NCBI RefSeq assembly: GCF_004919045.1
Contig: NZ_SWDW01000008.1
Location: 1 to 64,000 of the forward strand
Reading direction: 5' to 3'
DNA from: Sinomonas albida
GTDB taxonomy: Bacteria > Actinomycetota > Actinomycetes > Actinomycetales > Micrococcaceae
Length of the DNA: 64,000 nucleotides
The position numbers were made by a program, and so were the translations under genes. A model generated the notes under the pieces. That model worked only from the letters and a program-made list of their open reading frames with translations. It did no database searches and was not told the origin of the DNA. Below, piece by piece: positions 16,011 to 24,917 of the stretch (the stretch's first letter is position 1; each line of letters begins with the position of its first letter).

Positions 16011-17354
16011 TTACTCCTTGACCGTGAAGCCTTGGCTCTGGGCGTACTTCACAAGAGTCTGCTGAAGCTGGTCGGCAGCCTGATCGCCTGTGAGCTGCTG
16101 GTGGTTGATCTTCGTGAGAACGTCCTGGAACTGGGCGTAGAAGTACGTCTGGAAGGGTGCATAGTCCATGCCCTTGTAGGCGTTCTCCGCTGGGATGTAG
16201 ATGTCCTTATTCGAGGTCTCTCCGTTGAAGAACTTGGTCTTGTTGTTGAAATCCGGTGAGTCCAGGGCCTGCTTGTTCAGGGGGAAGATGACCTGGTTCG
16301 ACCAGCCGTCCTTCAGCGATGCAGGATCTGCGTAAAGCCCCTCGGCGACCTTCGCTGCCAGCGCCTTGTCGCTGGCCTGGTTCGTGACCGCGAACGTCGA
16401 GCCGCCCCAGTTGACGGAGACCGGGTTGGAGGGATCCCACTGGGGCATCGGGGAGACAGCCCAAGAGCCGGACCCGCTCTTCCCGATTCCGGCACCGGTC
16501 ATGTAGCCGGGCGTCCACGCGGCCGAGGCGAAGGTGGCGTACTTGCCGGCGATGAGCCCCTGGACGTAATCCGTGGTGAACTGGTCTGTCGTGCCTACGA
16601 GGCCGTCCTTCACGAGGCCCGCCCAGTAGTTCAGAACCTGCTTGGACGCGTCATCGTTGACCTTGATGGTGATGGTGTTCTTGTCGGCCAAGTTGTACTG
16701 GAACGGCACTGACCCCTTCTGGATCATCAGAGCCATGACCTGGGCGGGCGAATTGGCGCCGAGGTCGCCGAACATCGGTCCCCCGGCGTCTTTGACCTTC
16801 TTGGCGTCCGCGGCGAACTCGTCCCATGTCTTCGGGGGAGTGATCCCGTACTTCTGGAAGATGTCCGAACGGTAGATCAGCCCCATCGGGCCCCCATCCA
16901 CGGGGATCGCGTACACGGAGTCTCCCTGGGACACGTCGCGCCACGCGCCTGCGCTGAAGTTCGACTTCACGTCGTTGGCGCCGTACTTGCTCAGATCGAC
17001 GAGAGCGTTCTGGATTTCGAAGGTGGGAAGGTGGTCGGCTTCCAGCATGACAACGTCCGGGAGTCCCTTGCCGGCCGAGACGGCGGTCTGAACCTTGTTG
17101 TACTCCTCGACGCCTTCCCCGACGCTGGACCAGCACACCTGGACGTCTGTGTGCTGATTGTTGAAGTTGTCGACGACGTTCTTCATGTTCGGATACCACG
17201 CCCAGACCGAGACCACAGGGGCGTTCTTCTGGACGATGGTGTTGCTGCAGTTGGACTTTGCGCTTGCCGAGCCTCCGCCGCCAGAGGCGCAGCCCGTGAG
17301 GGCAATGACAGCTCCGACGACGGCGACTACAGCTGTTGCGAGCCGTTTCTTCAT
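16011..17354 (-). CDS. Extracellular sugar-binding lipoprotein of ABC importer
   Basis: The protein has 447 residues from the ATG at 17354, preceded by AGGAGGAGAG. The signal peptide ends in the lipobox ALTGCASGG, so the mature protein is anchored outside the membrane by its N-terminal Cys. The rest is a type-1 solute-binding fold (SBP_bac family) with the WDEFAADAKKVKDAGG and AAWTPGYMTG segments typical of oligosaccharide binders. It is the first gene of the arabinose-side operon. Expression is probably controlled by the divergent LacI regulator acting at the palindrome over its -35 box. Confidence 0.93.
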   Translation of the reverse strand: MKKRLATAVVAVVGAVIALTGCASGGGGSASAKSNCSNTIVQKNAPVVSVWAWYPNMKNVVDNFNNQHTDVQVCWSSVGEGVEEYNKVQTAVSAGKGLPDVVMLEADHLPTFEIQNALVDLSKYGANDVKSNFSAGAWRDVSQGDSVYAIPVDGGPMGLIYRSDIFQKYGITPPKTWDEFAADAKKVKDAGGPMFGDLGANSPAQVMALMIQKGSVPFQYNLADKNTITIKVNDDASKQVLNYWAGLVKDGLVGTTDQFTTDYVQGLIAGKYATFASAAWTPGYMTGAGIGKSGSGSWAVSPMPQWDPSNPVSVNWGGSTFAVTNQASDKALAAKVAEGLYADPASLKDGWSNQVIFPLNKQALDSPDFNNKTKFFNGETSNKDIYIPAENAYKGMDYAPFQTYFYAQFQDVLTKINHQQLTGDQAADQLQQTLVKYAQSQGFTVKE

Positions 17355-17425
17355 GGGATCTCTCCTCCTGAGTGACTTCGTTGTCGCCTTCTCGAACCCT
17401 GGAAACGCGGGTGGCGGCACATCCG

Positions 17426-17466
17426 AACCTAGTACTCTGTTCTCGTCTGGTCAAGAACATGTTCTT
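17426..17466 (-). promoter_or_regulatory. Promoter and LacI operator of the arabinofuranosidase operon
   Basis: On the minus strand, TTGACC (17449-17454) and TAGGTT (17426-17431) are 17 bp apart. The perfect palindrome AAGAACATGTTCTT (17453-17466) overlaps the upstream edge of the -35, so a bound repressor would block RNA polymerase. An extra half site GTTCTT occurs at 17484-17489. The neighbouring LacI-family gene is the likely source of the repressor. Confidence 0.7.
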
Positions 17467-17696
17467 TATTTGTCTAGATGCTTGTTCTTGCCGACCCTAT
17501 GTGGGATCGTTGCTAATCGCCTCTACAATGAAGAACCGCACCGCACCGTGGGTCGTCAGGACTGCTTCGTCCACCCGCGGAAGCTTCAGCCGCCCACGAG
17601 ACCACGCCCGGCTTGAGCGAGATTGTCTGATGTTCCGATTTGTTCAGCTATTGTTCGTGGTGAAGGTTGTTGGGTGCCGGGATCGGAGGGTGTTGG

Positions 17697-18803
17697 ATGA
17701 CCGAGGGAACGTCTTATCGTCGTGCGACGATGCGTGATGTGGCAGCCGCGGCTGGAGTGCCCCTTTCGGCAGTGCCGCTTGCGCTCAGCGGCAAACCTGG
17801 GGTGTCTCCCGAACGTCGTGAAGCAGTCCTGCGTGCTGCCGAGGCGATCGGCTATGACCACACATCCAGGGCTCGCAAACCGCTCTATGGCTTGATCATG
17901 GAAGAGCTGTCGCCTCAGGCCAAGGCGGACGGCTTTATAGACACCTTGCTGCAGGGCGTCTACAGGGGTGCCCGTGCGGTCGGAGCCCAGGTCGTCCTCG
18001 GCCTCTACCACTCGGGCTCTGACCCTTTCGCTGAACTCTCCGACATCGCCTCCCGTCCGCTCGACGGGCTCCTGATAGCAAACGGAGGGGACATCGACGT
18101 CGAGGTCATCGACCAAATGGCAGAGGCGAAACTGCCCACGGTCCTGATAGAAAACCGGGTTGAGCGCCCCATTTCTTCGGTAAGCTCGGACAACTTCCGG
18201 GCAGGCCTTGAGTCGACTCGTCACCTCATCGAGCTCGGCCACCGGAGGATCGCGATCATTCCCGGGTCGGAGCGTTACGAGTCGCTCCATGAGCGCCGCC
18301 AGGGATATGTGGTGGCTCTGGCAGAAGCAGGGCTCGCTCCGGACCCGGGGTTGACGATTCCGCAGCCCGCGCATGCGGCCCGCAAGGGCTACGAGCAGGC
18401 CAAGGCCCTCCTCGCTCTCCCCGAACCGCCCACGGCGATCTATGCGGTCAGCGACAAGAGCGCGATCGGCGCTGCGATGGCTATCCGGGAACAGGGACTC
18501 ACCGTCGGCGAGGACATCTCCCTCGTCGGCACGGACAATGTCGAGGAGAGCGCGTCGCATATGCCCCCGCTCACAACCTTCGATACGTGCGCGGGAGATC
18601 TCGGACGCGTCGCAATCGATCAATTGGGGGCGATTATCCGCGGCTTGAACGTCGTGACCCACGCGGTTGTGGAGGGCCACCTCGTCGTCAGATCTTCCAC
18701 GTCGTCGCCTACAACGGCCGTTCCGAATGGGTCGCGTCCAAAGTCGAAGGCGAGAAGGGCCGTTCGTGACGCCGAGCCCGCTGCTGCCAGCATCAGACAG
18801 TGA
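17697..18803 (+). CDS. LacI-family regulator of the arabinofuranosidase operon
   Basis: The 368-residue protein begins at the ATG at 17697 (GGAGG upstream). The N-terminal HTH is TMRDVAAAAGVPLSAVPLAL, followed by the hinge region and a periplasmic-binding-type sensor domain (LIMEELSPQAKADGFIDTLL onward). The recognition helix is atypical: most family members have T-V-S-R at the position where this one has A-V-P-L, so its operator should differ from the common AANCGNTT core. The divergent palindrome AAGAACATGTTCTT agrees with that. A basic, low-complexity tail of about 30 residues follows the sensor domain. Confidence 0.9.
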   Translation: MTEGTSYRRATMRDVAAAAGVPLSAVPLALSGKPGVSPERREAVLRAAEAIGYDHTSRARKPLYGLIMEELSPQAKADGFIDTLLQGVYRGARAVGAQVVLGLYHSGSDPFAELSDIASRPLDGLLIANGGDIDVEVIDQMAEAKLPTVLIENRVERPISSVSSDNFRAGLESTRHLIELGHRRIAIIPGSERYESLHERRQGYVVALAEAGLAPDPGLTIPQPAHAARKGYEQAKALLALPEPPTAIYAVSDKSAIGAAMAIREQGLTVGEDISLVGTDNVEESASHMPPLTTFDTCAGDLGRVAIDQLGAIIRGLNVVTHAVVEGHLVVRSSTSSPTTAVPNGSRPKSKARRAVRDAEPAAASIRQ

Positions 18804-19156
18804 AGTAGAAGCCGGGTTGTACCCACGATGGTCCACGCGGGAGCCGGGGGAGCTTCCACCGTCCCCGTTGGGTCGTCGATGACACTTCGGGTCGATCGTG
18901 AAGGTGAGCGCGTCACCGAGTGCGCGGAAGGACCACCGAAGGAACCATCCGCCACAGCTGCGCCGCCGCTCCGGCCAAGAACCGCATGTTGGTGCAGTAT
19001 TCGAGTTTCAATGGATGCTTCCTTTCGGGGAGACAGTGGACGCTGGGCCTCCGACGGTTGTCCGTTCGGAGGGTCAGCTGGTCCCCCAATGAGGAGATCT
19101 GACAGGCGGCATGGAGTGCCTTCGGCCAGCAGCCCACTCCTTGTTCGAGCGGATCC
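18804..19156. other. Gene-free stretch between two LacI genes
   Basis: I find no convincing gene here. The short frames present lack ribosome binding sites and family resemblance. The stretch ends at a LacI-type palindrome. Confidence 0.5.
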
Positions 19157-19168
19157 GTGAACGTTCAC
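19157..19168. promoter_or_regulatory. LacI-type operator GTGAACGTTCAC (copy 1)
   Basis: A perfect 12-bp palindrome with central CG, 180 bp upstream of the second LacI gene. Two identical copies precede the ABC operon at 20.5 kb. This supports autoregulation by the LacI protein encoded just downstream. Confidence 0.7.
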
Positions 19169-19349
19169 GGCCCATACTCATCGTGAGGGCTCGCAGTGCA
19201 TTGCGTCAAGAGTCGCTTCGAGTATCCAAGCGGCCTGGCATTCACCCCGAGCCCGGGTGTTGCCTTGTAGCCTGGACGTACGGTCCTAGCGTCTCGCCGC
19301 GGCTGGCAGGTTTCCTTGAGTTGGGACGTCTTTGGAGAGGAGGAGCCGT

Positions 19350-20408
19350 TTGGCACAGGAATCGGGGCGTCCACCGGCGCCCACCCGACGGCGGAAGCCC
19401 AGCATCAATGACGTGGCACGGCTTGCTGGGGTCTCGTATCAGACCGTCTCGCGCGTCATCAACGACGCCCCGGACGTGAGCGCGGTGACCCGGGATCGGG
19501 TGCTCCGTGTGATTCAGGAAGTCGGTTACCGCCGCAATCGGATGGCCACCGCCCTCGTCACCAGCCAATCGACGGTCATTGGAATTCTCACGGACGGCTC
19601 TCCGCGCTTCGGGCCGGTCGGGACGCTCATGGCCCTCGAGAGCCTTGCGCGGCAGAACGGCTATGCGTCCACTGTCGTGACCGTCGATGAGCCTTACGAG
19701 GATAGTGTGCCGAAGGCGCTCGACACCCTGGATGACGTGGGCGTCGACGGCATCATCGTGATCGCTCCACGTATTGCCATGGCTGCCGCCGTCTGGAACG
19801 CCGATGTCCGCGTGCCGGTCGAGATGATCGCGGCCGGGGCCTCCTCGACGCCGAACGTCTTCACGTACTCGGAGAACCAGGAGCTGGGCGCCCGAATGGC
19901 GACCCAGCACCTCATCGATCTCGGCCACACGGACATCGCGCATATTGCAGGGTCGATGGAGTGGTTCGACGGCCGCGTCCGAAAGCGGGGCTGGGAGGCG
20001 GCGATCCGGGATGCGGGGCTGGAGCCCGGGCTGTGTGTAGAGGGCGACTGGAGCCCGAAGTTCGCCTACGAGACGGGGCTGCGCCTCGTCTCGGAGGGAC
20101 GGGTCCCGCAGGCGATCTTCGCTGTCAGCGACCACACCGCGCTTGGCCTCATCCGCGCTTTCGCCGAGAGGGGCGTGCGCGTCCCGGAGGACGTGAGCAT
20201 CGTGGGTTTCGACGACGTCGAAGGATCGGACTATTTCCTCCCGCCGCTGACCACTGTGCGGCAGGACTTCCCGGCGCTCGCCCAAGCGAGCATCGACGTG
20301 CTCCTCGGGACGATCGAGGGGCGCGAGGTCGACAGGACCCCGAGTGTCCCCACTCTCGTGGTGAGAGCGAGCGCCATCCCGGCGCGCCTGCGCCAGACCA
20401 GCTCGTAG
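19350..20408 (+). CDS. LacI-family regulator of the CUT2 sugar operon
   Basis: The start chosen is the TTG at 19350, 6 nt after AGGAGG (352 residues); a TTG 18 nt upstream would place the ribosome binding site inside the gene. The HTH is canonical: SINDVARLAGVSYQTVSRVI. The sensor domain runs from TVIGILTDGS to the C-terminus. The operator GTGAACGTTCAC occurs once upstream of this gene and twice upstream of the next operon, so the protein likely represses both. The inducer is probably the sugar or polyol brought in by the downstream transporter. Confidence 0.92.
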   Translation: MAQESGRPPAPTRRRKPSINDVARLAGVSYQTVSRVINDAPDVSAVTRDRVLRVIQEVGYRRNRMATALVTSQSTVIGILTDGSPRFGPVGTLMALESLARQNGYASTVVTVDEPYEDSVPKALDTLDDVGVDGIIVIAPRIAMAAAVWNADVRVPVEMIAAGASSTPNVFTYSENQELGARMATQHLIDLGHTDIAHIAGSMEWFDGRVRKRGWEAAIRDAGLEPGLCVEGDWSPKFAYETGLRLVSEGRVPQAIFAVSDHTALGLIRAFAERGVRVPEDVSIVGFDDVEGSDYFLPPLTTVRQDFPALAQASIDVLLGTIEGREVDRTPSVPTLVVRASAIPARLRQTSS

Positions 20409-20520
20409 TCCCGGGGGCACCTCTAGCCGGAGTCGAGGCGCACTCGTGCCGCGAAGCGCAATCGCGTGCGCGGGGCCGGCGGCAGGTCGTAACGGCATCC
20501 AGAAAGTCGGGTTGAGACTC

Positions 20521-20571
20521 TTGACACATTCCACCGTGAACGTTCACGATGGAAAAACCGTGAACGTTCAC
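20521..20571 (+). promoter_or_regulatory. Promoter region with two LacI operators
   Basis: Two copies of GTGAACGTTCAC lie at 20536-20547 and 20560-20571, 24 bp centre to centre, right after a TTGACA -35-like box (20521-20526). The 163-codon gene starts 34 bp downstream. The exact -10 is not clear. Confidence 0.75.
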
Positions 20572-20605
20572 GGAGAAAATCTCTCGAAGAAGAGGAGGAG
20601 TCGCA

Positions 20606-21097
20606 GTGCAAGCCGAGAACCCGGTCCAGCCCCTGTGGCTCCCGCCCAAAGTCGAGATCGCCGGAGTCGACGCCGGTCAGTGGGGCAACGTGGCGAAGCT
20701 GCTGCTCGCGGCCCGCGCCTCGGATAACGACCTCGGCAGAGGTGTGGATGCGTTCGTCCCCGAGAATTCCTCGGCAGTCGTGGGCATCTTCCAGGACAGC
20801 ACCCTTTGGGCGAGCTTGGTTGTCACAGCGGACGGATCAGGCTCCCTCTCATCGGTAAGGACAGTGGATCCGGGGGACTTGGGATCTTCCGGTGACCTCG
20901 CCAGCGTCTCCTCGGAGGCGGTCGCGTGGGTCCACGCCCACCACGGCCCCTGCAGTCTCGGGCTCTTCTTCGACCGGCCACACGCAGAGGCGTTCTTGGA
21001 CGCCTCTGACAAGGCTGCCGCGATCCGCGCAGCTTCGACCGCGGGGGGACTCATCCTCTCGCCGGTCCCTCCAGCTCTGGCGCGTGCACTGGCCTGA
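20606..21097 (+). CDS. Uncharacterised first gene of the CUT2 sugar operon
   Basis: The 163-residue protein starts at a GTG at 20606, behind GAGGAGGAG and just after the tandem operators. It has no signal peptide or membrane segment. Visible features are an N-terminal EIAGVDAGQWGNVAKLLLAA, strands around SSAVVGIFQDSTLWASLVVT and a VAWVHAHHGPCSLGLFFDRP segment. I do not recognise the family. Position suggests a small cytosolic accessory protein of the sugar pathway. It could also be a poorly conserved enzyme subunit. Confidence 0.75.
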   Translation: MQAENPVQPLWLPPKVEIAGVDAGQWGNVAKLLLAARASDNDLGRGVDAFVPENSSAVVGIFQDSTLWASLVVTADGSGSLSSVRTVDPGDLGSSGDLASVSSEAVAWVHAHHGPCSLGLFFDRPHAEAFLDASDKAAAIRAASTAGGLILSPVPPALARALA

Positions 21098-21204
21098 GCG
21101 GCCTAGAACCGAACCCCTACCACCTGATCAGACCGCTCACGGGGCGACCCCGGGGCGCGTCCGAGCACTACCCTTCCCCTTCCCGACAGGACCGGAGAAC
21201 ATCA

Positions 21205-22359
21205 ATGATCCGCAGGACAGCCTTTCTCGCGGCCGCCGCAGCCATCACACTGGCGGCCGCCGGGTGCAGCTCATCGACGAGTGCGGCCGGAGGAACTGAT
21301 TCGGCCGTCTCCGAAAAGGCCGCTGCCGCCCTCAAGCAGGTGACCGGGCAGGTTCTCAGCAAGGGCCCGAACGGCGAGACGCCGTCGCCCGCCTCGGCCA
21401 CGACCCTGACTCCCGACGAGGTCGCGAAGGTCAAGGCCATGGGTGCCACAGCCGCGATCGTCATGCACTACGGGGGCAACGACTGGGCGACGGCGCAGAT
21501 TGCCGGCCTCAAGAGCGAGTTCGAGAAGCTCGGCATCAAGGTCATCGCCACGACGGACGCCAATTTCAAGCCGGACAAGCAGGTCTCCGACCTCGAGACC
21601 GTCATGACCCAGAAACCGAACATCATCGTCTCCATTCCCACCGACCCTGTCGCCACCGCCGCGGCCTACCGAAAGGCCTCCCAGGCCGGGGCCAAGCTGG
21701 TCTTCATGGACAACGTCCCGCAGGGCTTCGTCGCGGGCAAGGACTACGTGTCTGACGTGTCGGCGGACAACTACGGCAACGGTGTCGTCTCCGCGCACGA
21801 GACGGCCAAGGCCCTCGGCGGCAAGGGCAAAATTGGCGTCATCTTCCACCAGGCGGACTTCTTCGTGACCAAGCAGCGCTACCAGGGCTTCAAGGACACC
21901 ATCTCGAAGGAGTACCCGGACATCCAGATCGTCGAGGAGAAGGGCATCGCCGGCCCCGACTTCGCTGGCGACGCCCAGGCCGCCGCGAACGCGATGCTGA
22001 GCAAGCATGCGGACCTCGCCGGCATCTGGGCCGTGTGGGACGTCCCGGCTGAGGGCGTCCTCGCGGCCGCTCGCGCCGCGGGCAGACAGGACCTCAAGAT
22101 CGCGACCGAGGACCTCGGCAAGAACGTGGCGATCGCGCTTGCGAAGAACGACCTCGTGGTCGGCCTCGGAGCCCAGGTTCCGTTCGACCAGGGAGTGACC
22201 GAGGCCCAGATCGCTGCCGGATCCCTGCTGGGCAAGCAGGAGCCGGCCTATGTGGCGCTGAGCGCCTTGCCCGTCGACCACTCGAACGTCCTCGACGCGT
22301 GGAAGCAGGTCTACCACGCTGATGCCCCCGCGGACCTCCAGAGCTCGTACAAGAAGTAG
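21205..22359 (+). CDS. Ribose-type sugar-binding lipoprotein (CUT2 ABC)
   Basis: The protein has 384 residues from the ATG at 21205 (GGAG upstream). The signal peptide ends at the lipobox ITLAAAGCSSS. The mature part is a Peripla_BP_4 (RbsB-type) fold, with AIVMHYGGNDWATAQIAGLK, the inter-lobe IIVSIPTDPVATAAAYRKAS and VGLGAQVPFDQG. It captures a monosaccharide or polyol outside the cell and hands it to the permease at 23929. The Gfo/Idh/MocA enzymes downstream suggest a polyol or inositol-like ligand, but this is inference. Confidence 0.93.
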   Translation: MIRRTAFLAAAAAITLAAAGCSSSTSAAGGTDSAVSEKAAAALKQVTGQVLSKGPNGETPSPASATTLTPDEVAKVKAMGATAAIVMHYGGNDWATAQIAGLKSEFEKLGIKVIATTDANFKPDKQVSDLETVMTQKPNIIVSIPTDPVATAAAYRKASQAGAKLVFMDNVPQGFVAGKDYVSDVSADNYGNGVVSAHETAKALGGKGKIGVIFHQADFFVTKQRYQGFKDTISKEYPDIQIVEEKGIAGPDFAGDAQAAANAMLSKHADLAGIWAVWDVPAEGVLAAARAAGRQDLKIATEDLGKNVAIALAKNDLVVGLGAQVPFDQGVTEAQIAAGSLLGKQEPAYVALSALPVDHSNVLDAWKQVYHADAPADLQSSYKK

Positions 22360-22421
22360 CGGGCAGAAGCAGCAGAAGCAGTCGGGCGGGGGCTGATGCC
22401 CCCGCCCGGGAGGGACAACCC

Positions 22422-23927
22422 ATGAACACGCCAGACAACGCCGTCGAGATGCGGTCCATCTCCAAGGGCTTCAACGGGGTTCCGGTCCTGAAGGACGTCG
22501 ACTTCGAAGTCCGCAAAGGCGAAGTCCACGCCCTCGCCGGCGGCAACGGAGCCGGCAAGTCGACCCTCATGAAGATCCTGCAAGGCGTCTACCAGACAGA
22601 TGCAGGCGAGATCCTCATCGACGGGAGGCCAGCCGCCATCACTTCCATCCAGGACGCGAAATCTGCCGGGATCGGAATGGTCTTCCAGGAATTCAGCCTC
22701 GTGCCGAGCCTGACCGTCGCGCAGAACATCTTCCTCGCCGCCGAACCAACAGCCCGCGGCCTGATCGACGACCGCGAGGCCGTGCGCCGAGCCAAGAAGC
22801 TCTTCGACGAGATGGAAGTCCGGGTCAACCCGAAGGCCGAGGTCTCCCGCCTCGGCACCGCGTACTGGCAGCTCACGGAGATCGCCAAGGCGCTGTCCCA
22901 GAACGCGAGGGTCCTCATCATGGACGAGCCGACGGCGAGTCTGGCGAGGCACGAGACCGAGGCCCTCTTCGAGCTCATCGACCGCCTCAAGGCCCGGGGC
23001 ATCTCGATCATCTACATCTCCCACCGCATGGAGGAGGTGTACCGGATCGCGGACCGCATCACGATTCTGCGCGACGGTCGCCGGCTGCTCACGGAGCCGC
23101 TGTCCAGCGTCACGCCCGAACAGATCGTCGAGGGCATTGTGGGCAAGAAGATCGAGGGACAGCTCGCCTACCGCGAACGGGAGCAGGCGACGCACGACGG
23201 CGTCCCCCTCCTCGAGGTGCGTCGGCTCACCTCCGGCTCCAAGGTCCGCGACATCTCGTTCACGCTGCTGCCCGGAGAGATCCTCGGACTCGCGGGCCTC
23301 ATGGGCAGCGGGCGTACCGAACTGGCCCGGACGCTGTTCGGCATCGACAGGGCCACGAGCGGCGAGATCCTGATCAAGGGCAAGAAGGTCTCGATCGGCT
23401 CGCCCAGACAGGCGATCGCGGCCGGGCTCGCCCTGATCCCGGAGGACCGGCGTGCGCAGGGCCTCGTTCTGGAGCACTCGGTGCGCGACAACCTCCTGCT
23501 TCCCCTTCTCGGAAACGTCAGCCGCGGTCCGTTCCTCGACCTCGGCGAGGGCAAGAAGCTGTCGTCGTCACTCATCGACAAGCTCGCGGTGAAGGTCGCC
23601 CACCCGAATCGGCCGGTCCGGCTCCTCTCAGGCGGCAACCAGCAGAAGGTGGTCATCGCCAAGTGGCTGGGCACCGACCCCGAGGTGCTCATCCTCGACG
23701 AGCCGACGGCCGGCGTCGACATCGGCACGAAGAGCGAGATCCTCGACATGATTCGGGATCTGGCGAGCACCGGCAAATCGGTGATCGTCATTTCCTCCGA
23801 ATACCCCGAACTCCTTGCGGTGAGCGACCGAGTCCTCGTCCTCAAGGAAGGTTCCATCATCCAAGACCTGCCTCGCGGCGACATCGCCGACGAGGAGTCC
23901 CTCCAACTCGCAGTCCAGGGAGTCTGA
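22422..23927 (+). CDS. Sugar ABC transporter ATPase with two ABC domains (RbsA-type)
   Basis: The 501-residue protein has two tandem ATPase domains, as in RbsA/MglA/XylG. Domain 1 has Walker A GGNGAGKSTLMKIL and Walker B VLIMDEPTASL. Domain 2 has a degenerate Walker A (GLMGSGRTELARTL), signature LSGGNQQKVVIAKWL and Walker B VLILDEPTAGVD. A weak second P-loop is usual in this family. It powers import through the adjacent permease, and its stop is 1 bp from the permease ATG. Confidence 0.95.
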   Translation: MNTPDNAVEMRSISKGFNGVPVLKDVDFEVRKGEVHALAGGNGAGKSTLMKILQGVYQTDAGEILIDGRPAAITSIQDAKSAGIGMVFQEFSLVPSLTVAQNIFLAAEPTARGLIDDREAVRRAKKLFDEMEVRVNPKAEVSRLGTAYWQLTEIAKALSQNARVLIMDEPTASLARHETEALFELIDRLKARGISIIYISHRMEEVYRIADRITILRDGRRLLTEPLSSVTPEQIVEGIVGKKIEGQLAYREREQATHDGVPLLEVRRLTSGSKVRDISFTLLPGEILGLAGLMGSGRTELARTLFGIDRATSGEILIKGKKVSIGSPRQAIAAGLALIPEDRRAQGLVLEHSVRDNLLLPLLGNVSRGPFLDLGEGKKLSSSLIDKLAVKVAHPNRPVRLLSGGNQQKVVIAKWLGTDPEVLILDEPTAGVDIGTKSEILDMIRDLASTGKSVIVISSEYPELLAVSDRVLVLKEGSIIQDLPRGDIADEESLQLAVQGV

Positions 23928-23928
23928 C

Positions 23929-24915
23929 ATGAGCAAGACAGCCCCCGCGGCCACCATCGAGGCGTCGGCGACGCCGAACTTCGGCGAGATGCTGAGGAAG
24001 CTCGACTGGCGCCGCTACGTCATCTACATAGGCTTCGTCGTGGTCTTCGCCTTCTTCGCGGTCCTCCTCCGCGATCAAGGCTTCCTTTCCGCGGTCAACC
24101 TGCTGAACATCTTCCGGCAGACCGCGACCATCACAGTGATCGCTGTCGGGATGACCTACGTCATCTCGTGCGCCGAGATCGACCTCAGCGTCGGGTCGAC
24201 CGCCGGCCTCTCGAGCGTTGCGACCGCCATGGGGATTTCCCAGTGGGGTCTTGTGCCCGGCATCCTGGCCGGTCTCGCCATGGGTGCGATCGTCGGGGCT
24301 ATCAACGGCGGCCTTGTCAGCCTCTTGGGCATCCCCTCGTTCCTCGTCACCCTCGGCATGATGGGCATCGCGGTCGGCGCAGCCCAGTGGGTCACAGCGT
24401 CAGCCCCGCAGCCGATCCTCGACGACACCTTCAACACGATCTTCGGCTCCGGGAACATCGGCCCTCTGCCGGGCCTGGTCCTCTGGTCCGCGCTCTTCGT
24501 GGCGGTCGGCGCCGTCGTCCTCTCCCGCACGAAGTTCGGCAGGCAGGTCCTGGCCACCGGCGGCAACCGCACCGCGGCCGACTTCACGGGCATCAACACC
24601 AAGCGCATCAAGTTCCAGGTCCTGCTGATCTCTGGCATTGTCGCAAGCATCGCCGGCATGCTCTACGCCGGCCGCCTCCAGTCCGGACGCTTCCAATGGG
24701 GCACAGGCGACGAGCTCTCGGCCATCGCCGCCGTGATCCTCGGGGGGACCAGCCTGTTCGGCGGCTCCGGCACCGTGATCGGCACGCTGTTCGGCTCGCT
24801 CCTGATCGGCCTCATCAACAACGGCCTCATCCTCGCCGGACTCGACAGCAGCCAGCAGCAAGTCGTCCGGGGAGCAATCATCATCCTGGCCGTCGCCCTG
24901 GCCCGGAAGAAGTAG
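23929..24915 (+). CDS. Ribose-type sugar ABC transporter permease (RbsC-like)
   Basis: The 328-residue hydrophobic protein shows about ten membrane segments and the CUT2 permease signatures EIDLSVGSTAGLSS and ALVRRT-like region, here VLATGGNRTAADFTGINTKR. The C-terminal half has AVILGGTSLFGGSGTVIGTL and LIGLINNGLILAGL. It is the channel of the same importer as the two genes before it. Its last codons carry the ribosome binding site of the next gene, 2 bp away. Confidence 0.94.
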   Translation: MSKTAPAATIEASATPNFGEMLRKLDWRRYVIYIGFVVVFAFFAVLLRDQGFLSAVNLLNIFRQTATITVIAVGMTYVISCAEIDLSVGSTAGLSSVATAMGISQWGLVPGILAGLAMGAIVGAINGGLVSLLGIPSFLVTLGMMGIAVGAAQWVTASAPQPILDDTFNTIFGSGNIGPLPGLVLWSALFVAVGAVVLSRTKFGRQVLATGGNRTAADFTGINTKRIKFQVLLISGIVASIAGMLYAGRLQSGRFQWGTGDELSAIAAVILGGTSLFGGSGTVIGTLFGSLLIGLINNGLILAGLDSSQQQVVRGAIIILAVALARKK

Positions 24916-24917
24916 CC

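Noticed and set aside
18828-19160. Short gene between the two LacI genes
   Set aside because: No ribosome binding site, no domain, and several competing frames of equal length.
21271-22317. Minus-strand gene opposite the CUT2 binding protein
   Set aside because: It is antisense to a lipoprotein with a clear signal peptide, and its composition is typical of shadow frames.
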